The notes under the pieces: generated by a model | What the model was told of the DNA's origin: nothing | Database searches by the model: none | Seen by the model: the letters and a program-made list of their open reading frames with translations, nothing else | Translations under genes and position numbers: made by a program | In this document: piece after piece, positions 28,008-36,839 of the stretch | Position numbering within the stretch: the first letter of the stretch is position 1 | Layout of the letters: every line of letters starts with the position of its first letter | Origin: Streptomyces longhuiensis | GTDB lineage: Bacteria; Actinomycetota; Actinomycetes; Streptomycetales; Streptomycetaceae | Direction: 5' to 3' | Length of the DNA stretch: 64,000 bases | NCBI RefSeq assembly: GCF_020616555.1 | Contig: NZ_CP085173.1 | Coordinates: forward strand, 9,626,001-9,690,000

Positions 28008-28742
28008 ATGATCCCCGAGCCAACGGGCCACGCCGCAGGCCCCTACGATGCAGCCTTCTTGCCGCGGCTGCGGATGTCGTTCCGAGCGGCGCGTGAGCCG
28101 GTTACGGAACCGGTGTCGAAGTTTGGTGGGCAGCCGGTCTGGCTGGATGGCCCTGCCTGGCCGGTGCATCCGCACTTGGGCGTGCCCCTTGTATTCATCG
28201 GCCAGTTCCGGGTGCCGGGCGACGAGGTGCGCCTCGCCTACCTGTTTCTCCACGAGGAGGGCATGGTCATGGGCGGCGACACTCCGGAGGACGGCGAGGC
28301 CGTCGTTCTGGTCCAGCCGGGTGGACGCATACCGTCCTTCGCTTCGATCGGGGCTCCCGGCACTCGGGGGCGAACCCTGTGGCGGTGGGGTCCGGACGAG
28401 ACGGAGGTTCCCGTTGAATGGCTGACGGACCTGACTCCGATGCCACCGGAACTCGAGGAGGCAGCAAACCAGGCCGCGGCCCGCTCCCGTTACCTACGAG
28501 GTGAGGGACCAGAGGTCGAATTCCCCGAGGAGGAACCGCCCAAGGACTTCATGGGCGGTGCGGCCATCTATCCCAACGATCATGCCTTCGGTATCGAGCC
28601 CCCCTGGCTGTTCCTCTGCCAGTTCGCGGACCGAGGTGAGGCGAGGGAGGACCCGTTCTTCCTCAACTTCGGCTATGGAAGCGGCTTCCTCTTCCTCAGC
28701 CCCGATCACCTTGAAGGCCGGTTCATCTGTGACTCCAACTAA
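28008..28742 (+). CDS. YwqG/DUF1963 family protein
   Basis: 244-aa soluble protein. It has the DUF1963 pattern: SKFGGQPVWLDGPAWPVHP, then GVPLVFIGQFRV, a central GRTLWRWGPDE and, near the end, WLFLCQFADR and FGYGSGFLFLSPDHLEGRF. In Bacillus subtilis ywqG lies next to an LXG-type deaminase toxin and its antitoxin, and the family is common in toxin/immunity neighbourhoods. ATG 28008 has a GGAG site. The stop codon (TAA in CTAA) coincides with the left border of an IS5-type element, so the gene ends exactly at the insertion. Confidence 0.8.
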   Translation: MIPEPTGHAAGPYDAAFLPRLRMSFRAAREPVTEPVSKFGGQPVWLDGPAWPVHPHLGVPLVFIGQFRVPGDEVRLAYLFLHEEGMVMGGDTPEDGEAVVLVQPGGRIPSFASIGAPGTRGRTLWRWGPDETEVPVEWLTDLTPMPPELEEAANQAAARSRYLRGEGPEVEFPEEEPPKDFMGGAAIYPNDHAFGIEPPWLFLCQFADRGEAREDPFFLNFGYGSGFLFLSPDHLEGRFICDSN

Positions 28743-28743
28743 G

Positions 28744-29637
28744 CACTTCCTTCTGATCATCTGATCGTTGGTTGATGCGTGTCGTTGACTGACGCGCAGT
28801 GGGCGCGAATCGAGCCGTTGCTTCCGGACCGGACACCGAAGCGGGGCGGCCGGTGGCGGGATCACCGAGAGGTGATCGACGCCATCAGCTGGAAGTTCCA
28901 GACCGGGGCACAGTGGGTGCAGCTGCCGGAGAAGTACGGCAACTGGCGAGGCGTCTACAACCGGCTGCGGATGTGGTCCGCCGACGGCACCTGGGAGCGG
29001 GTGTTCACCGCTCTTCTGGACCAAGCGGACGCCGACGAGGAGCTGAACTGGGTCGTCTCGGTGGACTCCACGATCGTGCGAGCCCGTCAGCACGCGGCTG
29101 GAGCCCGCAAAAAGGGGCCCCGGCCGGCGAGCCTGACGACCACGCCATGGGCCGATCCCGCGGCGGCCTGACCACGAAGATCCACCTTGCGGCCGACGGC
29201 AACTGCCGGCCCTTGGCCTTCTACCTCACAGCCGGACAGGCCGGTGACGCGCCCGCCTTCGCTGAGGTGATGGCACGCCTCCGCGTTCCCCGAAGGCGGG
29301 GACGGCCCCGGACTCGGCCAGAAGCAGTCCTCGCCGACAAGGCGTATTCCTCACGGGCCATCCGTGAACACCTCAGGCGGCGCGGCATCCGAGCGGTCAT
29401 CCCCGTGCCGGCCGATCAACGCCGGCCACCGTCTGCGACGCGGCAGCCGGGGTGGCAGACCACCTGCCTTCGACCGCGAGGCGTACAAGCAGCGCAACAC
29501 AGTCGAACGCTGCATCAACCGCTTGAGACAGTGGCGCGGGATCGCCACCCGCTATGAGAAGACAGCGGCCATCTACCTGGCCGGACTGCACGTCGCGGGG
29601 ATCTTCATCTGGTCTGCCAGATGATCCAAACGAAGCC
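28744..29637 (+). mobile_element. IS5-family element (IS427-like), IS-A
   Basis: About 894 bp. Imperfect terminal repeats ACTTCCTTCTGATCATCTG (28745-28763) and the complement CAGATGATCCAAACGAAGC (29618-29636) share 14-15 of 19 bases. Flanks are CTAA on the left and CTAG on the right, the CTAR-type target of this IS group. It sits between the DUF1963 gene and an IS110 remnant that it interrupts. Confidence 0.65.
28779..29624 (+). pseudogene. IS5-family transposase, two reading-frame changes
   Basis: First part MSLTDAQWARIEPLLPDR to VVSVDSTIVRARQHAAGARK (first DDE Asp). At cgcAAAAAGGGG near 29110 a -1 shift is needed to continue GAPAGEPDDH and GRSRGGLTTKIHLAADG: this A5G4 run is the expected programmed slippage site of IS427-type elements. 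A second, +1 change near 29415 (VPADQ to INAGHRLRR) is not programmed and inactivates the gene, although the C-terminus [19 protein letters not shown] remains. Probably one damaging indel. Confidence 0.75.
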
Positions 29638-29639
29638 GC

Positions 29640-29825
29640 CTAGATGGCTATGGGGTATCGGATCGGAATCTGTGTCGCCATGTTCGGCGAGCAGATCAAG
29701 CAGCTGCTGGTAGCCGGCAGCATCATCGGTGATGCGCGTGCCTTGGCGATCAGCGTTCCGTTCGTGTCCACCAGGGCGGCGTCGTGATGTTGTTCGGCCC
29801 AGTCGATTCCGCAGAACACGCACAT
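29640..29825 (-). pseudogene. IS110-family transposase N-terminal remnant
   Basis: MCVFCGIDWAEQHHDAALVD (first DEDD Asp), TNGTLIAKARITDDAAGYQQ and LLDLLAEHGDTDSDPIP are recoverable using one frameshift near 29735. The frame stops exactly where IS-A begins (CTAG). An AAGGGAG ribosome site precedes the ATG. Only ~65 of ~400 residues remain. Confidence 0.7.
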
Positions 29826-29976
29826 GTGGGCTCCCTTCGCCCGTCGTTCGGGCTGGTGGCGAGTACATGCGGGCCGCGCGACGCTCTTGGACCTGTCCTG
29901 GCGATCACGCAGCCTGTCAGGCTCCTACACTGTCCGAGGGCGAAGCGGGAAAGCGGGCGAAGGGGCTGACAAGGGC

Positions 29977-30627
29977 GTGCGACAGAACGAGCGGTTGGCG
30001 AGCCTGACGTTCGACCAGCAGCGTCAGATCGCTGCAGTAGCCCTGTGGCCGTGGCGTGCGCCCTTGCTGACGTTTGGACTGGACAAAGCGTGGGGTATCG
30101 ACCCATCCATGCTGGAGTCGCTTTTTCGCTTGATGGCAGAGGCTCCCAGTCCAGAGTCGGATCAGGCGTACCGGCAAGTCGTCGCCGAGCTGTGCACAGC
30201 CCAGCTGTTCGCTTCCGAAGTGGACCCGGACACGATTGAGCTGGTCCAGTTGGAGATCATCGACAGCCTGTTGACTTTCGGCGCATTGCTCGACAGCCCC
30301 CGCACAGTCGAGGTCGAGCGAGTACTCGAAACCGCGTCCAGCCTGGCGAACTATCTCGACGGTCTCGTCGAGGGCTCGTTCCGCTCGCACCCATGGGAGC
30401 AATCCCACCGGCAGTACCTTGTCGACCTGGCGGACCAGGTCAGCGGCCAGGGCTATCTCGCCGCCCGGAGCTCCGTCATCGAGTCAGCCTGTCACAACGC
30501 CCTCCTGTCCCTCCCCGATGGACGGCTCCTCGACTCCGCCACCGGACGCGAGTTGCGCGTGCTGTGCGAGGACTTCGGCGAAGAGGTCGTCACTATGCTG
30601 CGCTGGCTCCGTACAACCGGTTACTAG
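29977..30627 (+). CDS. hypothetical soluble protein (216 aa)
   Basis: GTG 29977 with AAGGG a few bases upstream; longer frame to 29824 runs into IS110 sequence. The protein is helical and acidic (FDQQRQIAAVALWPW, DPDTIELVQLEIIDSLLTFG, LREL-type C-terminus) and cytoplasmic. I do not recognise the family. Its size, isolation between two IS elements and position in a run of immunity-type genes make an immunity or antitoxin role possible, but only by association. The stop codon (TAG in CTAG) is the border of the next IS. Confidence 0.6.
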   Translation: MRQNERLASLTFDQQRQIAAVALWPWRAPLLTFGLDKAWGIDPSMLESLFRLMAEAPSPESDQAYRQVVAELCTAQLFASEVDPDTIELVQLEIIDSLLTFGALLDSPRTVEVERVLETASSLANYLDGLVEGSFRSHPWEQSHRQYLVDLADQVSGQGYLAARSSVIESACHNALLSLPDGRLLDSATGRELRVLCEDFGEEVVTMLRWLRTTGY

Positions 30628-30630
30628 CAA

Positions 30631-31551
30631 TCACGACCTGAGCCAGATGACGAGTGTGGCAGCTGTGACAGTGCCGAGGAAGACGTAACTGCGCTTGTCG
30701 TACCTGGTTGCCACTGCCCGGGACTGCTTGAGCTTGTTGATCGCGCGTTCCACCGTGTTGCGCTTCTTGTATCGCGCCAGGTGAAAGCCTGGCGATCGGC
30801 CGCCGCCTCTACCGCGACGTGAGGGGGCGGCCCGGGAGTCTGACTTCTCCGGGATGGTGTGCGCGATGCCGCGCCTTCGCAGGTAGTCGCGGCAGGGACG
30901 GTTGCTGTAGGCCTTGTCCGCCGCGAAGCTGTCCGGCCTTTTTGCGCGGCCGCCCCGGTCCCGGCCGGGGCACCCGGATCTTCTCCAACACCGGAATGAA
31001 CTGGGTAGTGTCCGCTTGCTGCCCGGCCGTGACTACCAACGACAACGGCCGACAGTGACCGTCCGCGCTCAGGTGGATCTTTGAGGTAAAGCCACCGCGG
31101 GAGCGGCCGAGTCCCTCGTCTTCTGCACCACACCTACCAGCAGGCCTCGCCACAGACGTTCGTGCTGGTGTTCTGCACCCGATGCCCCCTTTGGTGGGCC
31201 TCCGAGTGCGGGAGGGGGAGCGTGACGGGCACCGGCCGCCGACTGGTGAGCCCGGATTGCCGTCGAGTCCACCGACACCTGCCAGTCGATCTGGCCGGCT
31301 GCCGTCTGCACCTGCTGGAGCACCCACTCCCATGTGCCGTCCGCCGACCACAACCGGTGCTGCTCGTACACCGTTTTCCATGGTCCGAACCGCTCCGGCA
31401 GATCACGCCACTGCACACCGGTGCGCACCCGGTACAGAATTCCGTTGATGACTTGCCGATGATCTCGCCACCGTCCGCACCTCCCGGTGCTCACCGGCAG
31501 CAGTGGCTGCAACCGCTCCCACTGGTTGTCCGTCAGATCTCCCTGCCTCAC
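30631..31551 (-). pseudogene. IS5-family transposase (IS-B), frameshifted
   Basis: MRQGDLTDNQWERLQPLLPV, GILYRVRTGVQWRDLPERFG and QVSVDSTAIRAHQSAAGAR lie in the first frame. EGLGRSRGGFTSKIHLSADG and GQQADTTQFIPVLEKIRVPR lie in the second. After a cgcAAAAAGG run near 30940, a third frame gives SFAADKAYSNRPC, RYKKRNTVERAINKLKQSRA and LVIWLRS. One change may be programmed; the other is inactivating. The left border is the CTAG at the preceding gene's stop codon; the terminal repeats are not clear to me. Confidence 0.7.
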
Positions 31552-31973
31552 AAGCGGGACAACGATCCAACAAAGTCACCAGTCACTTGATCGCCAGGAC
31601 AGTGCCTAATGCCAGGACTCACCGGTTCGCCATCTCACAAGCCGCTCGCGGCACGAGCCCAGCGTGCGGCCCTCGGTCTCGCCCAGAGCTCATGGCTCGC
31701 GGAGGCGAAGGGGAGGTCACCGTGCGGCGGGCTCGCGTCACGAGGAACAACGAGTCGCGCGTGCCGATGTTTCGCGGGTTCGTGGTGGCCAGAGAGCGCC
31801 AGGCGCTACCAGTCTTTCAATAGGCATCGCCGTGCCGAAGGGGGTTCGGAGTCATCTCGACGCCCACCCACCACCGCAAAGGCCGCTGCGGAATCGGCGC
31901 CAATCTTGACTCGGTCCAGGCATGTGCGACTGGTCCGGTTGGGGATCGAAAACCGGTTGCGCCGTGGTGAAAG
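31552..31973. other. intergenic, IS right end and no gene
   Basis: About 420 bases. The first 50 should include the outer end of IS-B (near gcgatcaagtgact on the minus strand). The rest shows no supported frame and should contain the promoter for the YrhB-domain gene. Confidence 0.4.
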
Positions 31974-32522
31974 ATGAAGGGCGTGGTCACCAAGGAACGC
32001 GCCGTGGAACTGGTCGAGGCCCTGCTTACGAGAGAGCGGCAGGAGTCGCCATGGATGGCACGGCTGCCCGAGCTCGCTGTCCTCGACGTGAAGGAGCACG
32101 CGCTCGGGTGGCTGGTCACCTGGCAGTCGGTTGAGTACATCCGCAGCCGCGATAGCGAGAAGATGTTGGTGGGCAGCGGGCCCTATCTGGTGGACCGCCA
32201 GGATGGGAGCATCCACCATATTCCTGTCACCACATACGTTGGCGAGGGCTGGGAGGAGCTCTATCTCCAGCAGGTCAGGGGGGTGCGACCGCCCGATCCG
32301 CTGATCACGGCTGTCCGGGCACTCGTGCACTCCGACGGGACGATGGCCGCGATACGCCACCTACGGAAGCAGGCCCCCCTGTTGGGACCACAGCAGGCGA
32401 AGGCCTATGTGATGGCCGTCTGGGACGGAAACGAACCTCCGGAGGAACTGGTCAGCCTCACTCGGAAGCCGGAGAAGTGTCCTCCATTGCCCATCACGAC
32501 GCTGGCGGGCCCGGCTTGGTAG
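31974..32522 (+). CDS. YrhB-domain / Imm35-type immunity protein
   Basis: 182 aa. YrhB/Imm35 domain at residues ~5-105 (VVTKERAVELVEALL, HALGWLVTWQSVEYIRSRD, GSGPYLVDRQDGSIHHIPVT, WEELYLQQVRGVRPPDPL). A second helical region follows, with IRHLRKQAPLLGPQQAKAYV as in L7/L12-like C-terminal modules. In polymorphic toxin systems Imm35 proteins neutralise a partner toxin. No toxin gene adjoins, so it is an orphan. ATG 31974 chosen; GTG 31983 is possible. Confidence 0.85.
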   Translation: MKGVVTKERAVELVEALLTRERQESPWMARLPELAVLDVKEHALGWLVTWQSVEYIRSRDSEKMLVGSGPYLVDRQDGSIHHIPVTTYVGEGWEELYLQQVRGVRPPDPLITAVRALVHSDGTMAAIRHLRKQAPLLGPQQAKAYVMAVWDGNEPPEELVSLTRKPEKCPPLPITTLAGPAW

Positions 32523-32860
32523 CGGTTCGGCAAAGGCGGGGCACCCTTGTCAAGACCACGTGCGGCGGCTGACACCAACAAGCGCGAATAGCAGCGGTCG
32601 GCGCCGAACCGCAGTGGACGATCGCCCAAGGCGCAGCGGCCGTTGGTCGATGTCGACGGACCCCCGCGATCGACCTGATGAGGACGAAGCCACCGCTCCA
32701 ATTCCGTAGTCATCGCGGACGAGGCGAAAGCCAAGCTCAGATGGTGCTCAAGACTTTCCGTTTCGGGTTCCTCGAGCAGGACTGTTCTGCCATGTTCATC
32801 TCCACGCGAAACACGATCGTGCATCGCGGGCTACTGCCACAGGCAGCTAAGGAGGCGAAA
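32523..32860. other. intergenic, no gene seen
   Basis: About 340 bases before the short membrane peptide gene. No recognisable motif; AT content rises near 32750-32850, consistent with a promoter region. Confidence 0.35.
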
Positions 32861-32971
32861 ATGTTTGGAACAATGGGCCCGGGAGCCATGATCCCCGCAG
32901 CCGTCACGGTCGTTGCCATCGCAGGTCTCGCCATAGTTGTCGCCAGGTGGGTCAGGGCACGGGGACGGTAG
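32861..32971 (+). CDS. single-helix membrane peptide (36 aa)
   Basis: Short gene with an excellent ribosome site (AAGGAGG, five bases before ATG). The product MFGTMGPGAMIPAAVTVVAI then AGLAIVVARWVRARGR is one transmembrane helix with a basic C-terminal tail. This build is shared by small membrane stress peptides and type I toxin peptides; neither can be asserted. No partner antisense RNA is visible by eye. Confidence 0.55.
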   Translation: MFGTMGPGAMIPAAVTVVAIAGLAIVVARWVRARGR

Positions 32972-33512
32972 ACCCCCGGGCGAGGCAGGCCGCCAACGTC
33001 CCCGTGCCACAACCGCGCCAGAACGGGCGGGGACTCACGGGGAGCCGGGGTACGCAGAGGCACTTGCCGTCGACCCCGCTCAAGGCAGGGAGGTCACGCG
33101 TGCGATCGCCCCACCTCGCTCCTGAAGCGGTACTCCCGCGTGACGCGAGGCCAGGGCCAGCACGCCCTACCCTCCGATCCCGAACGACCGCCCCCTGTGA
33201 TCACCGCCGAGTTCCGGCGGCGACGCTCAGGCTCCAGGATGGCGGGGGCGCGGTTCGCGAGTGCCGGCCGATTGGTGGCGTGTGCGGGAGCTCCCATCCC
33301 ATCTGCCATCGACCCAGGCAGAGCCGAGCCGACGCGGCCCAGGGGGCCGTCTCCGTTTCCGGGAAGGCCCTGCGACCGCTGAACCAATCTGACGCACCGC
33401 ACTGACAGTAGGTGCCCCTCGGGGTTTCAACTCTCCTAAGGGCGCGGAGGCTTGACGGCAATACCTGTGCCGTGGCCATCAACCCATCCCGTCGCGGCAC
33501 TAAGGTGCCGCA
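32972..33512. other. non-coding tract carrying repeat R1
   Basis: About 540 bases, no gene supported. It contains a copy (33215-33345) of the dispersed R repeat that recurs at 36.0, 36.2 and 43.8 kb. Confidence 0.45.
33215..33345 (-). repeat. dispersed repeat R, copy 1
   Basis: Reverse complement aligns with copy 2 along about 130 bases. Shared blocks: tgcctgggtcgatgg, gggatgggagc, gcgcccccgccatcc-like and an agagc/gagcg-ccgccgg end. Opposite orientation to copies 3 and 4. Confidence 0.55.
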
Positions 33513-33860
33513 ATGAGGTTACGCGGAGTGTTCATCGCATTTTTCCTGGTCCCGCTGGCGTGGGGGGTGATCACCCTGCTGAGGGCCGGGGCGGCCCACG
33601 GTGTCCCGGACTGCCCGGGGCTCCAGCTGGGCGAGGACGGCGAGGACCACCCCGGCCCCATGCGTCAGGGCGACACCTGCGCGCTCGACTACAGCGTCCG
33701 CGGCGGCGATTCGACCGGCACGGCCACGTACGACCAGCTCAAGTACGCCCAGGAGGTGAAGCGCGGCGACCTCCTGGGCCAGGGCCTGCTGTACACGCTC
33801 TACGGAACGTCGGGCACGGCCGCCACCGTGATCGCCACCCGGAAGCGCGCCGACGGCTAG
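33513..33860 (+). CDS. membrane-anchored or exported hypothetical protein (115 aa)
   Basis: N-terminal hydrophobic helix (RGVFIAFFLVPLAWGVITLL) acting as signal anchor, then a polar exported domain with two cysteines (PDCPGLQLG, DTCALDYSV) spaced for a disulfide. Tail ends RKRADG. ATG 33513 follows a weak site. Similar small Streptomyces proteins exist but I cannot name a family. Confidence 0.65.
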   Translation: MRLRGVFIAFFLVPLAWGVITLLRAGAAHGVPDCPGLQLGEDGEDHPGPMRQGDTCALDYSVRGGDSTGTATYDQLKYAQEVKRGDLLGQGLLYTLYGTSGTAATVIATRKRADG

Positions 33861-33969
33861 CGGCGATCACCGCAGAGTGAGGCCTCGCTCCGGAGCGCCA
33901 TCGAGGCGAGTGGACTAGAGCGTGTCTCTTTGATCGGCCGGTCAGTTGATCGCATGTGTCTCTCCGGCT

Positions 33970-34796
33970 AGTGATCACTGATGTGATGTGGGACCGGATC
34001 GAGCCGCTGATGCCGGCCGATCCGGTCCGCGGGAGGTGATGGGCCGACCATCGCCGCACCCTGGAGGCCATCGCGTGGAAGTACCGCACGTGCTCGCCCT
34101 GGCGGGACCTGCCGGACGAGCTCGGCTCGTTCCAGACTGCTCATAAACGGTTGATCAGATGGGCCGTAGACGGAACTTGGGAACGGATCCTCACCGCGAT
34201 CCTGGCGGCGGCCGATGGCGGTGATGACATTGGCTGGACCGTGTCGGTGGACTCCAGCACGCCGCTGGAGCCAGGAAAAGGGGGTTCCGGGCCGAGCAGA
34301 ACCCGACGACCACGGGCTCGGACGCTCTCGCGGTGGCCTGAGCACGAAGGTGCACCTTGTCAGCGATAGCCGTGCACGGCCGCTGGCCCTCGTCATCACC
34401 CCCGGGCAAGCGGGCGACGCACCGGCCTTCGGGGCCATCATGGCAGGCATCCGTGTCCCGCGAGGCGGGCCGGGAAGGCCACGGACTCGGCCCAATGCTG
34501 TCCTGGCTGACCGCGCGTATTCATCCCGCGCGATCCGGAATCATCTCCGCCAGCGTGGGATCCGCGCCGTCATCCCTCAGCCCTCCGACCAGGTTGGCCA
34601 CCGGCTGCGGCGAGGCCGCGCTGGCGGCCGCCCGCCGGCCTTCAACACCGAGGCGTACAAGCAGCGCAACGCGGTCGAGCGATGCATCAACCGGCTCAAG
34701 CAGTGGCGCGGGCTCGCCATGCGTACCGACAAACTCGCCATTGCCTACCAGGCCGCACTCCACCTTGCCTCCATCCTCATCTGGGCACGGTGCTGA
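33970..34796 (+). pseudogene. IS5-family transposase of IS-C, decayed
   Basis: Recoverable pieces: TDVMWDRIEPLMPADPVRGR followed by an opal codon; WADHRRTLEAIAWKYRT; RWAVDGTWERILTAILAAAD; DIGWTVSVDSS followed by a small deletion. Then in another frame [56 protein letters not shown], ending HLASILIWARC. Stop codon, deletion and frameshift make it inactive. Closely related to the IS-D transposase. Confidence 0.75.
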
Positions 34797-34862
34797 CAAC
34801 CGCTGGACCAATTTCTGGTACGCCCGGATATCGTGCACCAGCGCGAGACAGCAGGAGGACAG

Positions 34863-35468
34863 GTGGCGGGGCGAACCGACGTAGAGGCTTTGCAGCAGAT
34901 TCTGCCCAGCGATTGGGGTGCGGACGAGCAGGTGGATTGGGCCGCCGCTGAAGCCCACTTGGGCGCTTCGCTTCCCACCGACTATCGCGACTTCATGGCT
35001 ATCTACGGTGGTGGCTGCATCGACGACCTGATCGTCCTCCCGCCCCTGCCCACCGGGAACGGCTGGGGCGCATCGATCGCCGGTCACGCTGTGGGATTCC
35101 GCGAGCTGTGGGCCACGGAGGGCGGGGCACCGGGGGTTGAACTGGGGGCTGACCGCGTCCTGCCCTGGGGCAGTGGATGCAACGCGAACGAACTGGGCTG
35201 GCTAATGGCTGGCCCGAACCCGGACCAATGGCCTGTGATCGTCTGGAGGAGGCATGACGATCCTCGCTGGGCGTTGATCGACTGCGGTATGGCCGAGTTC
35301 CTCCGGCGACTCATGTCTGCTGAATTCGACGAGTGTCCCCTCAGCGACCTCTCGTTGTGGGGACGAGTGGGCACCTTCGTCCACCACGAGGAGCAGGAAC
35401 GCCGGTTCCACGCGGGCCTGGATCCGATGACTGGCGAACCAGACCCCTACGCGGACATGTTCGACTGA
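34863..35468 (+). CDS. SMI1/KNR4 (SUKH) family immunity-type protein
   Basis: 201 aa. SUKH core: WAAAEAHLGASLPTDYRDFM followed by YGGGCIDDLIVLPP, GFRELWATEG, VLPWGSGCNANELGWLM and WPVIVWRRHDDPRW. SUKH proteins are the commonest immunity proteins of bacterial polymorphic toxins. GTG 34863 has an AGGAGG three bases upstream of it. It lies between a dead IS5 transposase and the matching IS end, so it may travel with IS-C. No adjacent toxin: an orphan immunity gene. Confidence 0.88.
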   Translation: MAGRTDVEALQQILPSDWGADEQVDWAAAEAHLGASLPTDYRDFMAIYGGGCIDDLIVLPPLPTGNGWGASIAGHAVGFRELWATEGGAPGVELGADRVLPWGSGCNANELGWLMAGPNPDQWPVIVWRRHDDPRWALIDCGMAEFLRRLMSAEFDECPLSDLSLWGRVGTFVHHEEQERRFHAGLDPMTGEPDPYADMFD

Positions 35469-36014
35469 CGGACAGCGACATCTGCACTCAAAGAGACAGG
35501 CCCTAGAACAGGTCCATGGCCGGCGCGCTGTTCGTCGTGCGCTCATGGCGGCGGCCTCACCCCAGGTGTCAGGTACGCGCGGAACCGCTCCTGACATCCA
35601 CAGGTGACATCAACGACAGCGGACAGCAGCATCCCGAGGTGACCGGCGGGGACGTCCAGGCCGCCGAATCGCGCCGTCGACGACCTCACCAGGCAGAACT
35701 GACAAGGCAGATGTCGGCGGTCTGAAACCGTCCGCGCCCACCAGGTTCGGGAGGCGGGCGGCACCGGCAGCCCTAGATCGACTGCGAGGCCTGCGAGATG
35801 TCTGACGGCGGTCTGCGAACCGGTGGTGCGGTGGAACTTTCTCTACTTCATCAAGCACCCGGCTGCCTTCGCCGGGCGGGCTTCCCGGCTCCGCTGGGGC
35901 TGCCGCTCCTGCCTTCGGCCCGCTCCGCCCCGGCTGCGCCGACGCCCGCCCACACATGGATAGGGCCGAGGCCAATCGGCGATCACCCGTCGAACCGGCC
36001 TAGGGACAAGACAA

Positions 36015-36152
36015 TGCCTCCGGCGGGGGCGCTCTGACTCTGGGATGGAGGGGGCGCCGTACGCGACTGCGGGTCCATCGTGGCGCGCGTGCGGGGCTCC
36101 CATCCCGTCAACCATCGACCCAGGCAATGCCGAGCAGCCGCGGCCCAGGGCG
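36015..36152 (-). repeat. dispersed repeat R, copy 2
   Basis: Reverse complement begins ttgacgccctgggcc and shares tgggtcgatgg, gacgggatgggagc and a far end matching copy 1. Head-to-head with copy 3. Confidence 0.6.
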
Positions 36153-36180
36153 TCAAGGTCGTTCGTACAGTGGCGCGCTC

Positions 36181-36281
36181 CACCTTGACGCCCTGAACCA
36201 CGCCCGCTCCAGGGTGTGTGGGTCGACGGCGGACGGGATGGGAGCTGGGGAGAGTGGTGGGTTGAGGAGCGGAGACGGGTG
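36181..36281 (+). repeat. dispersed repeat R, copy 3
   Basis: Aligns with copy 4 over about 90 bases at roughly 85% identity by eye: cacgcccgctcc, ggtgtgtg, cgacggcggacgggatggg, agctggggagagtggtgggt. Lies just upstream of the small membrane protein gene at 36330. Confidence 0.7.
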
Positions 36282-36329
36282 GACGACTACCGGCCTCGCG
36301 CTACAGTGCCGGTTCTTGAGGGGGCAGCG

Positions 36330-36560
36330 ATGACTGAGAAACCGGGTGGGCGCAGGCTGTATGGCCTCTGGATCACGATGATGATCTTTATTTCCGGCAG
36401 GGTCACTGTGTGGCCGCTTCTCGACGGGCATCGGTTCGCTCAGGAGGTAGCGATCTTTGGGCTCATGGTGCTTGCCTACCTGCTTGGGTTCGCGGGCGGA
36501 AACTCACGCGGGAGCGCTTCTCCTGGTCGGGGGAACGTCAAACCGACCACTGATGTCTGA
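36330..36560 (+). CDS. small two-helix membrane protein (76 aa)
   Basis: ATG 36330 with GAGGGGG at normal spacing. Two hydrophobic segments: RLYGLWITMMIFISGRVTVW and VAIFGLMVLAYLLGFAGG, then a polar tail. Family not recognised. Preceded by repeat R3, which probably supplies its upstream region. Confidence 0.65.
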   Translation: MTEKPGGRRLYGLWITMMIFISGRVTVWPLLDGHRFAQEVAIFGLMVLAYLLGFAGGNSRGSASPGRGNVKPTTDV

Positions 36561-36839
36561 CATCACCGGCTGACACCAACAGCCACAAACAGCGGCGGTC
36601 AGCGTCGATCCCCGACGACCGACTACCGGGGCCGTACCGGCGGTTGGCGAAGGTGATCAGACACCCATCATCGACCTGTTAAGGATGAGACCGCTGATTC
36701 AAATCCCGGGTTGCGGTTGGGGAGGCCGGCGGGATGCTTCAGAGGAGCCGACGAACGGTGAACAGGTCTTCCGGACCTTCGCCTGAAGGCTGGCCTGTGC
36801 CGTAGCGATCACGGCCCTCTGCTAGGGAGGATGCCCGCC

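Larger units (their letters stand above)
33915..35506 (+). mobile_element. IS5-type unit IS-C with SMI1/KNR4 passenger gene
   Basis: Bounded by inverted ends CTAGAGCGTGTCTCTTTGA (33915-33933) and TCAAAGAGACAGGCCCTAG (35488-35506), 17 of 19 matching, each finishing in CTAG, the target of this IS group. It holds a decayed transposase and, between its 3' end and the right terminus, an intact SMI1/KNR4 gene. The 1,592-bp length is about 700 bp more than an ordinary IS of this type. Alternatively the right end belongs to a different, lost copy. Confidence 0.55.
35507..36329. other. non-coding tract with paired R repeats
   Basis: More than 800 bases without a supported gene. Copies R2 (minus) and R3 (plus) meet head to head around 36153-36180 and form an inverted repeat (gggcgtcaaggt ... 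accttgacgcc). Frames upstream of 36000 are Pro/Arg-rich shadows. Confidence 0.45.

Noticed and set aside
33400..33450. CRISPR-like GGTGCCCCTCGGGGTTTCAAC motif
   Set aside because: Occurs once; no second unit or spacer spacing, so not an array.
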